From JAMXLO01 sp963812505 (GTDB lineage: Bacteria; Pseudomonadota; Alphaproteobacteria; Acetobacterales; Acetobacteraceae): a stretch of 64,000 nt of DNA. Below, one piece after another: positions 16,999 through 26,252 of this stretch. The position numbers and the translations under genes were made by a program. Position 1 is the stretch's first letter; each line of letters begins with the position of its first letter. The notes beneath the pieces were generated by a model, which was given only the letters and a program-made list of their open reading frames with translations, made no database searches and was not told where the DNA came from. The DNA lies in the NCBI GenBank assembly GCA_963812505.1, contig CAWEVM010000003.1:448717-512716 (forward strand), in the 5' to 3' direction.

Positions 16999-18320
16999 TG
17001 GAGCATGTCCTCCATGTAGGGAAAGCGCGCCCGCTTTGTCGGCCAGAATGTTCCATCGCTGAACCCTGCCCGCAACTCGTCATGGCTGTAGCCCAGCAGG
17101 CCTTCGACAATCTCCTGCGTATGTTGACCGATCAGCGGAGAGGGCAGGTGATTCGACGCCGGCGTTTCAGTGAGTTTGAACGGAGCATTCTGCACCTTGC
17201 GCAGTCCGAGCGCCGGATGCTCCATCGCCTGGTACATCTGCCGATGACGCAACTGAGGGTCATGCTCCACCCGGTCTTCGGCACTTTGCACCGGAAGAGC
17301 GCGAACGCCCGCAGCCTGGCACTGCTCCGTCAGCGCATATTTCTCCTGCGTCGCGCTCCACGCTTCGATCCGCTCATCCAGTTCTTCCTGGTGCTGCAGA
17401 CGTCCGGCGACAGTGGCAAACTTTTCCGAACTGGCCCACGACGGAGTGTCCATCACCTGCACCAGTCGCTGCCATTCCTCGTCAGAGTGGCAAACGATCA
17501 CGCACCAGTCATTGTACCCGCCAGGATGCGTCCGATAGGCGTTGTGCGGCGCAACCGTCGGCCCACGATAGTTGCTCATCAGCGGCGTGCCGGGCCAGTG
17601 CGCACGATTGCCGGGAGGAAACCCAGCACGTTGCGATCCGCGCCCGTTCACTGTGAAATCCAAGAGCGCCGGACCGTTGAGCGGAACGCTCGCAACCATC
17701 TGCGACAGGTCGATGTGCTGACCGCGTCCCGTCATGTTGCGATGATAAAGCCCGGTGAGCGCGCACATCGCCCCGTACATGCCACCTGTATCATCCATGT
17801 ACGACCAGCCCCAGCCAGCCGGAGGCTTGTCCGGCAGGCCGGAGAGATATGTCAGCCCTGAGACCGCCTGAGCGACAGGGCCGAACGTTGTGTAGTTGTG
17901 GTTGCGCCCCGTGTGGCCGTAGCCTGACATGGACACATAGACGATGTCGGGTTTGATGCGGCACAACTCGTCGTAGCCGAGACCCCAGTTCCGCAGCACG
18001 CGGGAAGAAAAGTTTTCGATCACGATGTCGGAGATCGCGATCAGCCGCTTGACGATCTCCAGGCCCTTGGCGCTTCGCACGTTCAGGCTGAGGCTCTTCT
18101 TGTTGACATTGGTGTCGTTGAAGTTTCCCGAGGTGTTCAGATTGGCCTCGAGGTTCTGCGGCGTGGTGGAACTCGGCAGCCTGCCACGCTCGCTTTCCGG
18201 CCATTCGATCTTGATGACCTCAGCCCCAAGAGCGCCAAGCCAGCGCGTGGCCCACGGGCCAGCCCGCACCCAACTGAAGTCCACCACGCGGATATTCTCC
18301 AGCGCTCGGGGCAGGGACAT
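16995..18320 (-). CDS. CaiB/BaiF CoA-transferase homologue without the catalytic aspartate
   Basis: This 441-residue protein has the family III fold: ALENIRVVDFSWVRAGPWATRWLGALGAEVIKIE spread over residues 6-39, SGYGHTGRN near residue 135 and MTGRGQHIDLSQ. At the position of the nucleophilic aspartate it reads TTFGPVAQAVSG, with glycine in place of aspartate. This is seen in non-catalytic subunits of heteromeric CoA-transferases and in some uncharacterised members. It overlaps the downstream CoA-transferase gene by an ATGA junction. The cupin gene lies 15 bp upstream, so cupin and both transferase genes may form one operon. Confidence 0.87.
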   Translation of the reverse strand: MSLPRALENIRVVDFSWVRAGPWATRWLGALGAEVIKIEWPESERGRLPSSTTPQNLEANLNTSGNFNDTNVNKKSLSLNVRSAKGLEIVKRLIAISDIVIENFSSRVLRNWGLGYDELCRIKPDIVYVSMSGYGHTGRNHNYTTFGPVAQAVSGLTYLSGLPDKPPAGWGWSYMDDTGGMYGAMCALTGLYHRNMTGRGQHIDLSQMVASVPLNGPALLDFTVNGRGSQRAGFPPGNRAHWPGTPLMSNYRGPTVAPHNAYRTHPGGYNDWCVIVCHSDEEWQRLVQVMDTPSWASSEKFATVAGRLQHQEELDERIEAWSATQEKYALTEQCQAAGVRALPVQSAEDRVEHDPQLRHRQMYQAMEHPALGLRKVQNAPFKLTETPASNHLPSPLIGQHTQEIVEGLLGYSHDELRAGFSDGTFWPTKRARFPYMEDMLQ

Positions 18321-18335
18321 GCCTCGTTCTCCGGG

Positions 18336-18710
18336 CTATCCCCAGGTGGCCTGACCGCCAACGGCCGTGATGGTGATGTGCCCCATCGTCGTATCGGCCT
18401 TGGCGCCATGCCAATGCCGTTCGCCGGCCTTGATGTGCACGACATCTCCCACATTGATCTCGCGCTGCTCATGCTCCGTCGCCACCATGCCGGAGCCTGA
18501 CGTCACGACAAGGATCTGGTCGCAGGTGTGCGTGTGCCAACCGGTCGTGCAGCCCTGGCTGAAGTTCACCACACTGCAATTGTAATTGCCGGAATCCCCG
18601 GGTTCGATGATGGTCTGGCGCGACCGCGAAACCGGACCCGTCCATCCCGCGATCCGCTCCGCGCCTTCCACCGGGACATTCGGTACGTCTCGAAGCGTGA
18701 CAACTTTCAT
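18336..18710 (-). CDS. Small cupin-domain protein
   Basis: This 124-residue single-domain cupin has motif 1 as TGWHTHTCDQILVVTSGSG and motif 2 as GDVVHIKAGERHWHGA, giving two histidines of HxH plus a later histidine for metal binding. Proteins of this size act as isomerases, dioxygenases or carboxymuconolactone-decarboxylase-associated cupins. The ATG at 18710 follows a strong GAGGAGA ribosome-binding site about 8 nt upstream. It precedes the two CoA-transferase genes on the same strand and is divergent from a Gfo/Idh/MocA oxidoreductase gene 187 bp away. Confidence 0.84.
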   Translation of the reverse strand: MKVVTLRDVPNVPVEGAERIAGWTGPVSRSRQTIIEPGDSGNYNCSVVNFSQGCTTGWHTHTCDQILVVTSGSGMVATEHEQREINVGDVVHIKAGERHWHGAKADTTMGHITITAVGGQATWG

Positions 18711-18897
18711 GACGTTTCTCTCCTCGTGTTGCATAAGCGAGCCGGTTACCTGCGAGCATATGATCTCTGGCCGGGACGTTCAACAAGACGCCCGCCGAAA
18801 CCAATGCCGGGCTGCTCAACCTTGGCAGACCGCAAGAAACATCCCAACGTCCGCATAGCGACAAGGGCGATCGTGCCATTGGGGAGGACATTCAGTC

Positions 18898-20001
18898 ATG
18901 GCAAACGCGATTCGTGTCGGCATGGTGGGTGTCACGCCAAGCCGGGGATTCTCATCAATCGCGCACATGCCGGCGCTACAGGCCCTGCCGGACTTTGAGG
19001 TGGTCGCCGTCTGCACCACCCGACAAGAGACGGCGGAGGCCGCAGCGAAGCACTATGGCGTTCCTTTGGCTTTTGCCGACCCGGTGCAGCTCGCACAGCA
19101 TCCGGACGTCGACCTCGTCACCGTCTGCGTCAAGGTCCCCGACCACTTCTCGCCGGTCATGGCCGCCATCGATGCGGGCAAGCACGTCTATTCAGAATGG
19201 CCGCTCGGTCGCAACACCGAGGAGGCCAGGCAGATGCACGATGCCGCGCAGCTCAAGGGAGTACGGCACGCCGTCGGCTTGCAGGGCCGTGTCTCGCCGT
19301 CGATCAACTATGTCAGGGACCTCATCGTGGATGGCTATGTCGGCAAGCCGCTGTCGGCCACGCTGTTCGTCAATGCAGCAGGTTGGGGAGCCACGCTCGA
19401 CCGTGCATATCAGGCGGATTTTGCCAACGGCGCCAACCTGATGACGATCACCGGCGGCCACAATCTCGATGCGCTTTGCTACTGCCTGGGCGAATTCCGC
19501 GAGCTGTCGGCGTTTGCCGTCAGCCAGCGCGACAAGATTCCTTTGGAAGGCACTGGGGAACTGATCACCAAGGATGTGCCGGACCAGCTTGTCGTGAGCG
19601 GCATCGTCGGTGACGGAGTGGTCGTCTCCGCGCAGGTGCGCGGCGGCATGACTCGAGGCCACGAGTTCCTTTGCGAAATCCATGGCTCCGAAGGCGATCT
19701 CGCACTTGCCGCCACCACCCGCGCCTCAACGCAGCGGCAGGAGCTGAGTGTGCAAGGAGCGTGTGGCGCGGCGAAGGACCTGGTGGATCTGCCGGTGCCA
19801 GCGAAGTATCGATGGGTGCCCGAGGGGACGCCGCATGGCTCGCCGTACAATGTTGCTCAGCTGTACGCGAAACTCGGAGAGGCGATCCGAAAAGGCACAC
19901 CGATGCATCCGGGGTTCGATGCAGCCGTTGTCCGTCATCAGATGCTCGACATGATTGTGCAAGCCGCTCGCACCGGTCAGAAGCAATCGGTAGCATCATG
20001 A
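18898..20001 (+). CDS. Gfo/Idh/MocA family oxidoreductase (Gal80-like variant)
   Basis: This 367-residue protein has an N-terminal Rossmann segment (IRVGMVGVTPSRGFSS) and the family motif as YSEWPLGRN. Tryptophan replaces lysine in the usual EKP, as in the Gal80-like subgroup. The C-terminal alpha/beta domain begins near GLQGRVSPS, and ITGGHNLDALCY contains the histidine usually found near the substrate. Loss of the EKP lysine is compatible with altered catalysis or a sensing role. The ATG has a GGGGAGG ribosome-binding site about 8-10 nt upstream. The next oxidoreductase gene overlaps by ATGA. Confidence 0.86.
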   Translation: MANAIRVGMVGVTPSRGFSSIAHMPALQALPDFEVVAVCTTRQETAEAAAKHYGVPLAFADPVQLAQHPDVDLVTVCVKVPDHFSPVMAAIDAGKHVYSEWPLGRNTEEARQMHDAAQLKGVRHAVGLQGRVSPSINYVRDLIVDGYVGKPLSATLFVNAAGWGATLDRAYQADFANGANLMTITGGHNLDALCYCLGEFRELSAFAVSQRDKIPLEGTGELITKDVPDQLVVSGIVGDGVVVSAQVRGGMTRGHEFLCEIHGSEGDLALAATTRASTQRQELSVQGACGAAKDLVDLPVPAKYRWVPEGTPHGSPYNVAQLYAKLGEAIRKGTPMHPGFDAAVVRHQMLDMIVQAARTGQKQSVAS

Positions 20002-21005
20002 CCAGCTCGGCAATCCGCGCGGCCATCGTGGGTCTTGGCTGGTGGGGCCGTAACCTCGTCGATTCGGTGCGGCAAAGCGAGGCGATCCGCTTTACGACGG
20101 CGCATACCCGTACGGCAGCGACCGTGGCTGATTTCTGCCGCGAACACGACCTTATGTGGGTCGACGATCTGGGCGCGATCCTGCGCGACCCGGCGATCGA
20201 TGCGGTCGTGTTCGCCACCCCGCACAGCCTGCACGCGGCGCAGATCACACGCGCCGCCGGTGTCGGGAAGGCGGTGTTCGTGGAGAAGCCCTTCACCTTG
20301 TCCGTCGCCGACGCGCGGTCGGCGATCGACGCCGTCGAACGGGCAGGGGTCGTGCTCGCTGTTGGCTTCAACCGGCGCTTTCATCCATCGATGCGAATGC
20401 TGCGACAGGCGGTGAAGGAACAGCGTCTCGGCACCATCGTTACGATCAGCGCCGAGCAGACTGCGCTGCACGGGCTTGCGCTCACACCCGAGGCGTGGCG
20501 CGCGCAACCCGAAGAGGCGCCAGGTGGTGCGATGACGGCGATCGGGGTTCACCTGGTGGATGGCATGATCGATCTGCTCGGTAGGGTGGACACGGTGTAC
20601 TGCCGTGTCTCCCGTCGTGCCGCACAGTTCAGCGATGACACCACCGACATCCTGCTGACGTTCGCGAATGGCGCGACCGGTCATATCTTTTGCTCCGTCG
20701 CCGCCACGCCCAACTACCGCATGGCAGTCTACGGCACGGGTGGCTTCGCCGAGGTGCTCGGTCATCCCATGCAAACGTTTCGGTTGATCCCGGCACTCGA
20801 TGGCGACCATCGCAGGACCGGTGCGCCGCAGGTGACGGAGACCGCGGGCTTCAACATGCTGACTGCCGAGTTGGAGGCATTCGCCGCAAGCATCCGTGAC
20901 CGTGTTCCGTTTCCCACGCCGCTGAGCGAGATCCTGCACGGCGTCGCTGTCTTTGAAGCCATCCTGCGTTCCGCTGCATCTGGTCAGGCTCAGCAGGTCG
21001 GGTAG
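19998..21005 (+). CDS. Gfo/Idh/MocA family oxidoreductase
   Basis: This 335-residue NAD(P)-dependent oxidoreductase has Rossmann motif AAIVGLGWWGRN near the start, the canonical VEKPFTL (EKP lysine) near residue 97 and VGFNRRFHPS opening the C-terminal domain. GAMTAIGVHLVDGMIDLLG carries the conserved histidine. Such enzymes oxidise or isomerise inositols, sugars and related polyols. The ATG at 19998 overlaps the previous gene's stop (ATGA), so the pair is translated together and could act on the same substrate. A longer frame extends upstream inside the previous gene but is not conserved. Confidence 0.87.
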   Translation: MTSSAIRAAIVGLGWWGRNLVDSVRQSEAIRFTTAHTRTAATVADFCREHDLMWVDDLGAILRDPAIDAVVFATPHSLHAAQITRAAGVGKAVFVEKPFTLSVADARSAIDAVERAGVVLAVGFNRRFHPSMRMLRQAVKEQRLGTIVTISAEQTALHGLALTPEAWRAQPEEAPGGAMTAIGVHLVDGMIDLLGRVDTVYCRVSRRAAQFSDDTTDILLTFANGATGHIFCSVAATPNYRMAVYGTGGFAEVLGHPMQTFRLIPALDGDHRRTGAPQVTETAGFNMLTAELEAFAASIRDRVPFPTPLSEILHGVAVFEAILRSAASGQAQQVG

Positions 21006-21091
21006 AATTTGGTCTGCCATCGCGGCGCCGTACGGGGGCCAGTCTGCAGTTCCACAGATCGTTCGCCAGTCGCGCCACCAGGCAGCAATGG

Positions 21092-22126
21092 GTGATCCTG
21101 GTTATCCTCTCGGGGTTGTTTGCCCTCGGTTTGGAAATCATCCGACTGCCTGCCGCGCTTTTGCTGGGGCCAATGATGGCGGCGATACTGCTGGCGGTCG
21201 CCGGCGGCAGCGTGCGCGTCCCGCAGCAACTGGTGCTGATCGCGCAGGCGGTGATTGGCTGCATGATCGCACGCAGCATTCCGCCCACCATCATCGGCGA
21301 GATACTGCGCGACTGGCCGCTGTTCGTGGCTGTCGTCATCGCGGTTATCGCGGCGAGCAGCGGACTCGGCTGGCTGCTCACGCACTGGCGAGTGCTGCCG
21401 GGCACCACCGCCGTGTGGGGTTCATCGCCTGGCGCGGCCACGGCAATGATGCTGATGGCTGCGGCCTACGGCGCAGACATCCGTCTCGTCGCCTTCATGC
21501 AGTATGTGCGCGTGCTGCTTGTCGCGTTCGCAGCGACCATCGTCGCGCGTTTTTGGTCTACCGGCGGCAACGTCGCCAAAGCCGCCATCGTCTGGTTCCC
21601 GCCGATCTCGTGGGTGCCGTTCGCCGAGACCTTGCTGCTGGTGGGTTTCGGCGCGCTGTCGGCGCGTCTGCGGCGCATTCCGGCCGCACCGCTGCTGTTG
21701 CCGCTGGGCCTCGGCATCGTCCTGCAGGACGCAGGATTGCTGACGATCGAGCTGCCGCCATGGCTGCTTGCCGTCAGCTACGCAATCATCGGATGGAGCA
21801 CAGGTCTCGGCTTCAACCGTACGATCCTGCGGCACGCTGCGCAATCACTGCCACGCGTCATCGTGTCGATCCTTGTACTGATGGCGGTGTGCGGCGGCCT
21901 CGCTGGGTTGCTTGTGATGGCGGCCGGTATCGACCCGCTCACCGCCTATCTGGCAACCAGCCCGGGCGGTGCCGACTCAGCGGCGATCATCGCGATGGCG
22001 AGCAACGTCGATGTGGCGTTCGTGATGGCGATGCAGACCACACGCCTCGTGCTCGTGCTGCTGATCGGCCCCAGCCTGGCCGGTTTCATCGCCAGACAAG
22101 CGGGCGCTTCGAAGCGCAACCCGTGA
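21092..22126 (+). CDS. AbrB-family (AmoA-regulator-like) membrane protein
   Basis: This 344-residue membrane protein has about ten hydrophobic segments in two similar halves, each with the AbrB repeat. IRLPAALLLGPMMAAILLA and GSSPGAATAMMLMAAAYGAD lie in the first half, and TSPGGADSAAIIAMASNVDVAFVMAMQ in the second. The family was once called ammonia monooxygenase by mistake; members are probable transporters or regulators of unknown substrate. The start is taken as GTG at 21092, with a weak AGG 9 nt upstream. It follows the Gfo/Idh/MocA pair by 86 bp and is convergent with the PstS-like gene. Confidence 0.84.
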   Translation: MILVILSGLFALGLEIIRLPAALLLGPMMAAILLAVAGGSVRVPQQLVLIAQAVIGCMIARSIPPTIIGEILRDWPLFVAVVIAVIAASSGLGWLLTHWRVLPGTTAVWGSSPGAATAMMLMAAAYGADIRLVAFMQYVRVLLVAFAATIVARFWSTGGNVAKAAIVWFPPISWVPFAETLLLVGFGALSARLRRIPAAPLLLPLGLGIVLQDAGLLTIELPPWLLAVSYAIIGWSTGLGFNRTILRHAAQSLPRVIVSILVLMAVCGGLAGLLVMAAGIDPLTAYLATSPGGADSAAIIAMASNVDVAFVMAMQTTRLVLVLLIGPSLAGFIARQAGASKRNP

Positions 22127-22141
22127 GTTTCACCGGCGGCA

Positions 22142-23197
22142 CTACATGCGGGTGCCGGCGGAGGGTCCCCAGGTTGCCTTCCAGTAGCTCGAAACTTCCT
22201 CCACGACCGATGGCGCCAATGGCAGATAGTTCAGCGAAGCGGCCATATCCTGGCCGTTCTCCAAGGTCCATCGAAAGAACGCAAGGACTTCGTGATTGCG
22301 CTTTTCGTCCTTCGGGTATCTGTGGATCAGGACGAAGGATGCCGCCATGATCGGGTATGCATCCGCTCCCGGCGGATCGGATAGGGTGACATTAAAGTCC
22401 TGAACCTGCTTCCAATCGACGTCTGCCGTTGCTGCCTTGAAACTTGCCATCTCCGGCGGGACGAAGTTGCCGGCTCGATTGCGGACGAGGCCGTAGGCTA
22501 CATTCTTGCGCTGCGCGTATCCGAACTCAACGTAGCCGATCGCACCCTTCGCACGAGCAACGTCTTCCGCGACACCACTGTTATCTTTGGCTCCAATGCC
22601 TGTCGGCCATGCGACGGTAGTACCGACGCCCACCCTGATCTTCCATGCGTCGCTCAACTTCGACAGATAGTCCGTCCAGTTGAATGTGGTTCCCGACCCA
22701 TCGGAGCGATGGACGACCAGGATCGCACGGTTCGGCAATTTGACGTCAGGATTGACCGCGGCGATGGCAGGATCGTTCCAGTTCGTCACTTTGCCAAGAT
22801 AGATGTCGGCGAGCAGTTGGCCGGTGAAACGCAGCTGGCCCGCGCCAATCCCATCGACATTGTACACTGGCACAATGCCGCCAAATATCACCGGAAACTG
22901 CGCCAGCCCTTCGCGCAGCAACTGATAACTATCCAACGGGGCATCGGACACAGCGAAGTCGACCACGCCAGCCTTGATCTCGGTCAGGCCGCGACCTGAG
23001 CCGATCGGCTGATACAGGATCTGCACGTGATCGACCTGCTGGTACGCCTCAGACCATTTCGTCACGATGGGATAGGCAAAGGTGGACCCGGAGCCAAGAA
23101 TTTGCTGGCCAGCAGCGGGAAGCGCCGCACTGCAACCTAGTGCGAATGCGATCAATGGCAGCAGTTGCCTCGTGGACCGGCTCCGGGCTTCCAACAT
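22142..23197 (-). CDS. pstS: PstS-like phosphate-binding protein, orphan
   Basis: This 351-residue exported protein has a signal peptide (LLPLIAFALGCSAALPAAG), then ILGSGSTFAYPIVTKWSEAY. The later motifs IGSGRGLTEIKAGVVDFAVSDAPL, VHRSDGSGTTFNWTDYLS and AKGAIGYVEFGYA are all diagnostic of PstS phosphate-binding proteins. It binds inorganic phosphate in the periplasm for the PstCAB importer. No pstC, pstA, pstB or phoU adjoins it. Instead it starts 7 nt after an amidohydrolase gene. I chose the ATG at 23197, which begins the signal peptide, over an upstream extension. It could be a second copy or phosphonate/phosphate sensor. Confidence 0.87.
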   Translation of the reverse strand: MLEARSRSTRQLLPLIAFALGCSAALPAAGQQILGSGSTFAYPIVTKWSEAYQQVDHVQILYQPIGSGRGLTEIKAGVVDFAVSDAPLDSYQLLREGLAQFPVIFGGIVPVYNVDGIGAGQLRFTGQLLADIYLGKVTNWNDPAIAAVNPDVKLPNRAILVVHRSDGSGTTFNWTDYLSKLSDAWKIRVGVGTTVAWPTGIGAKDNSGVAEDVARAKGAIGYVEFGYAQRKNVAYGLVRNRAGNFVPPEMASFKAATADVDWKQVQDFNVTLSDPPGADAYPIMAASFVLIHRYPKDEKRNHEVLAFFRWTLENGQDMAASLNYLPLAPSVVEEVSSYWKATWGPSAGTRM

Positions 23198-23204
23198 GTG
23201 CTGA

Positions 23205-24944
23205 TCACGCCGTCGGTTGGCTGCGGACCAGGCCGGCCGGCAGTGCGCCGGTTGCCACACCGTTGCGATAGGTGATCTGCCCGGCCTTTACCGTCGCTGC
23301 ATAGCCACGCGCCTTCTGCAACAACCGCCGCCCGCCGGCGGGCAGATCGACCACCATCTGCGGCCGCTCTAGTGCCAGATTGGCGAAGTCGATGACGTTG
23401 ATGTCCGCCTTCATGCCCGGCGCGAGCACGCCGCGGTCCGCCAACCCGGCAAAGCGCGCCGGCTCGCGTGTCTGGCGGCGCACCAGGTCGGGAATGTCCA
23501 TCCGGTCCGCGCCGCGGTCGCGGCCCCAGTAGCTGAACAGGAAGGTCGGGAACGACGCATCAGAGATGAACGCGACATGCGCGCCGCCATCGCTCAGGCC
23601 GGGAATGACGTGCTGGCGCGCGTACATCTCCTTCACCGGCTCCAGGTCGTAGTTCGCGTAGTTGACGATGCAGGCGAAGATGAAGCCGCGGCCGCCATCC
23701 TCGATCAGCATATCGTAGGCTACCTCCTGCGGCGTACGGCCCTCGCGTGCGGCGATGGCGGCGACCGAATCCTCGCGGGCCGGCGTGTAGTTCAGTGGAT
23801 CGGTGAAGCGGAACATCCGCTCGAAGCCGATGCGGGTCAGCAGCGACCAGGTGTTGAATTCGCTCGGATCCTCGGTGGTGATGCGCGCCCGTACCTCCGG
23901 ATCGTGCATCGCTGCGACACGCTGCGCCAACGGAAGCTGCGCGATGGAATGATACGTGCGGGTGCCGGCGAACGGGTTCTGGCTGCCCGTCAGTCCGAGC
24001 AGTGCGCCGATCGGACGCGGCGGTGCGACGCAGCGGATGGGAAGGCCGTCGGACGCAGCCTGCGTGGACAGTGACAGCAGATCCCGCCACGCGGTGGTCC
24101 GGTCGTGCCGCTGGTTCAGCGAGAACACCAGCGGTCGGCCGCACGCCTGCATGACGCGCCGGACCATGGCGAACTCCGTCGCCGGGTCCGGTGTGTTCCA
24201 GTCCGAGGTCATCTCGATAAACCCCTTGCCGGCATCCTTCAGCCCCATGGCGATCCCCATGAGCTCGGCTTCCTGCGCCCGCAGCGTAGGGGTGTGATCG
24301 CCCGCCAGAGTCTTGTGGGCGATGGTGCGCGAGGTCGAGAAGCCGAACGCACCGGCGCGTACCGCATCGGCGGTGATCTCGCGCATCTGCTGGATGTCTG
24401 CCTGGTTTGCGTCCTCCAGGTTCAACGCGCGGTCGCCCATCACATAGACACGCATCGGCGCGTGCGGCAGCAGCGCGCAGAAGTCGATGTCGTGGCTGCG
24501 ACGCTCCAGCGCGGTGAGGTAGTCGGCGAAACTCTCCCAACTCCAGTCGAGGCCTTCATGCAGGCAGGGACCAGGGATGTCCTCCACGCCTTCCATCAGC
24601 GCGATGACCGCGTCCTGTGTGTTCTTGCGCACTGGCGCGAAGCCGACGCCGCAATTACCCATCACCACGGTGGTGACGCCGTGCCAGGATGACGGGGCGA
24701 GATGCGAGTCCCACATCGCCTGGCCGTCATAGTGCGTGTGGATGTCGACGAAGCCCGGCGTCACGGACAGGCCTTCGGCATCGATTTCCTCTCGGCTGGT
24801 CCCCGACACTTTGCCAATTGAGGCGATGGTGCCGTCCTTCACCGCGATATCGCCGACAAACGGCGCCCCGCCGTTGCCGTCCATGATCGTGCCGCTGCGT
24901 ATGACGATGTCGAATTCGCTGGCCATGTCTCCGATCCCTTTCAT
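23205..24944 (-). CDS. Amidohydrolase, N-acyl-D-amino-acid deacylase type
   Basis: This 579-residue metal-dependent hydrolase has the N-terminal beta-sandwich (DIVIRSGTIMDGNGG) and the metal-binding VTPGFVDIHTHYDGQ. The conserved GVTTVVMGNCGVGFAPV cysteine loop and LSDGGAHVAFI near residue 460 follow the D-aminoacylase subgroup. These enzymes release free D-amino acids or related acids from N-acyl compounds. The ATG at 24944 sits 6 nt after a GGGAGG ribosome-binding site; 24926 is also possible. It follows the luciferase-like gene by 12 bp and precedes the PstS-like gene by 7 bp. Confidence 0.87.
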   Translation of the reverse strand: MKGIGDMASEFDIVIRSGTIMDGNGGAPFVGDIAVKDGTIASIGKVSGTSREEIDAEGLSVTPGFVDIHTHYDGQAMWDSHLAPSSWHGVTTVVMGNCGVGFAPVRKNTQDAVIALMEGVEDIPGPCLHEGLDWSWESFADYLTALERRSHDIDFCALLPHAPMRVYVMGDRALNLEDANQADIQQMREITADAVRAGAFGFSTSRTIAHKTLAGDHTPTLRAQEAELMGIAMGLKDAGKGFIEMTSDWNTPDPATEFAMVRRVMQACGRPLVFSLNQRHDRTTAWRDLLSLSTQAASDGLPIRCVAPPRPIGALLGLTGSQNPFAGTRTYHSIAQLPLAQRVAAMHDPEVRARITTEDPSEFNTWSLLTRIGFERMFRFTDPLNYTPAREDSVAAIAAREGRTPQEVAYDMLIEDGGRGFIFACIVNYANYDLEPVKEMYARQHVIPGLSDGGAHVAFISDASFPTFLFSYWGRDRGADRMDIPDLVRRQTREPARFAGLADRGVLAPGMKADINVIDFANLALERPQMVVDLPAGGRRLLQKARGYAATVKAGQITYRNGVATGALPAGLVRSQPTA

Positions 24945-24956
24945 CATTGCCTCCCT

Positions 24957-26252
24957 TTACTCCGCCGCGACGCGGAATGAATTGTCGATCACGTCGTCCA
25001 GCGCCGGCTTGATCTGGCGTTGGAAGATATCGATCGTCTCGATCACTGCATCCTTCGGCATCTGGGCATAGTGGTTCACCAGCGCGATGTGCTCGCCCGG
25101 CAGCACCTTCCACTGCTCGACAAGCTGCGCGCGCACGCTGTCTACCGTGCCGAACACAAACAGCCCGGAGTTCACCAGCGACCCAAAGAGGTCGTTGCCC
25201 TCGACCTTACGCCGGCCCATCGCAGCGTAGAAATTCTTCCAGATATCGAGATCGTAGGCGCGGATCTTCTCCAGCGCATCCTCCTCGGTCTTGCCGATCT
25301 GGATCCAGCGCACCAGGCACTGGTTCTGCCCAGGCGCGAAGCTGTGTCCGTGCTGCGCGGCAACGGTGCGATAGCGCTCCGACAGCGGTCCCGCCGCGGC
25401 GATCGATGCGAAATACGTCGGCACGAAGCCGTGCCTGCCGCAGAACTCGATCGTCTCCGGACTGCCAGAGCCGGCGACGAAGACTTTCGGATGCGGCCGT
25501 GTATACGGCGCGGGTGCCACCGAGGCGCGGCGCCACACGCCTGCTTCGTCCACCTCGCCCAGCGCACCCAGCTTCTGCGTCACGCCGGCGCGGGCGAGCG
25601 GCCAGTCCTCGATGCCGGCCTCATACGGATACGGCACCTGCCAGGCGGGGCCCTTGTGGGTGAAGCTCTCCTGCGTCCACGCCTTCACGACGAGTTCGAT
25701 GTTGTCCTCGAAGATGCGCCGGTTATGCGCGTCGTCGTCCTGGTCCTTTTGAAGCTGCGTCTCCTGAGAGAAGCCAGCCAGCACGGTCTGCGCATTGTAG
25801 ACCGCTGCGTTCGGCGACTTGGTGGCGCGCGTGCCAAAGTGCTGACCGAACGTGTTAGTCCAGCGGGACTGATAGCCGCGGGCGAAGCCCACGAACGTAC
25901 GGCCTTTCGACAGATGGTCGATGACCGCGACCTCCTCGGCCACGCGGATCGGATTGTGCGTGCTCATCACATAGCCCAGCGGACCGATGCGGATGTTTTT
26001 GGTCTTGGCCAGCCACCAGGCGTTGGTGGCGCCAGGTGACGGTGCGACCTCATAGCCTTCCGACCAGAAATGATGCTCCGGCGTCGCAGCGCCCCAGAAG
26101 CCCATCTCATCCGCCGCCTGGATGATCTCGGTCATGCCGCAGATGGCGTCCTGGTAGCGCTCGCGGTGCCGTCCGATCGGACGCAGCGCCGCCCGTTCAT
26201 CCTCGTCGCGGGCGGGGATGACGGGATACATGATCATGATGGGCTTGAGCAT
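24957..26252 (-). CDS. Luciferase-like flavin-dependent monooxygenase
   Basis: This 431-residue protein has the luciferase-like TIM barrel: ICGMTEIIQAADEMGFWGAATPEHHF at the start, IRVAEEVAVIDHLSKGRTFVGFARGY in the middle, and HPKVFVAGSGSPETIEFCGRHG in the flavin-phosphate region, each spread over more than 20 residues. It oxidises an organic substrate with reduced flavin supplied by a reductase. The ATG at 26252 follows GAGGGA about 10 nt upstream; a longer frame upstream encodes an unconserved arginine-rich tail and is excluded. It is first in the run with amidohydrolase and PstS-like genes, and divergent from the flavoprotein gene. Confidence 0.86.
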   Translation of the reverse strand: MLKPIMIMYPVIPARDEDERAALRPIGRHRERYQDAICGMTEIIQAADEMGFWGAATPEHHFWSEGYEVAPSPGATNAWWLAKTKNIRIGPLGYVMSTHNPIRVAEEVAVIDHLSKGRTFVGFARGYQSRWTNTFGQHFGTRATKSPNAAVYNAQTVLAGFSQETQLQKDQDDDAHNRRIFEDNIELVVKAWTQESFTHKGPAWQVPYPYEAGIEDWPLARAGVTQKLGALGEVDEAGVWRRASVAPAPYTRPHPKVFVAGSGSPETIEFCGRHGFVPTYFASIAAAGPLSERYRTVAAQHGHSFAPGQNQCLVRWIQIGKTEEDALEKIRAYDLDIWKNFYAAMGRRKVEGNDLFGSLVNSGLFVFGTVDSVRAQLVEQWKVLPGEHIALVNHYAQMPKDAVIETIDIFQRQIKPALDDVIDNSFRVAAE

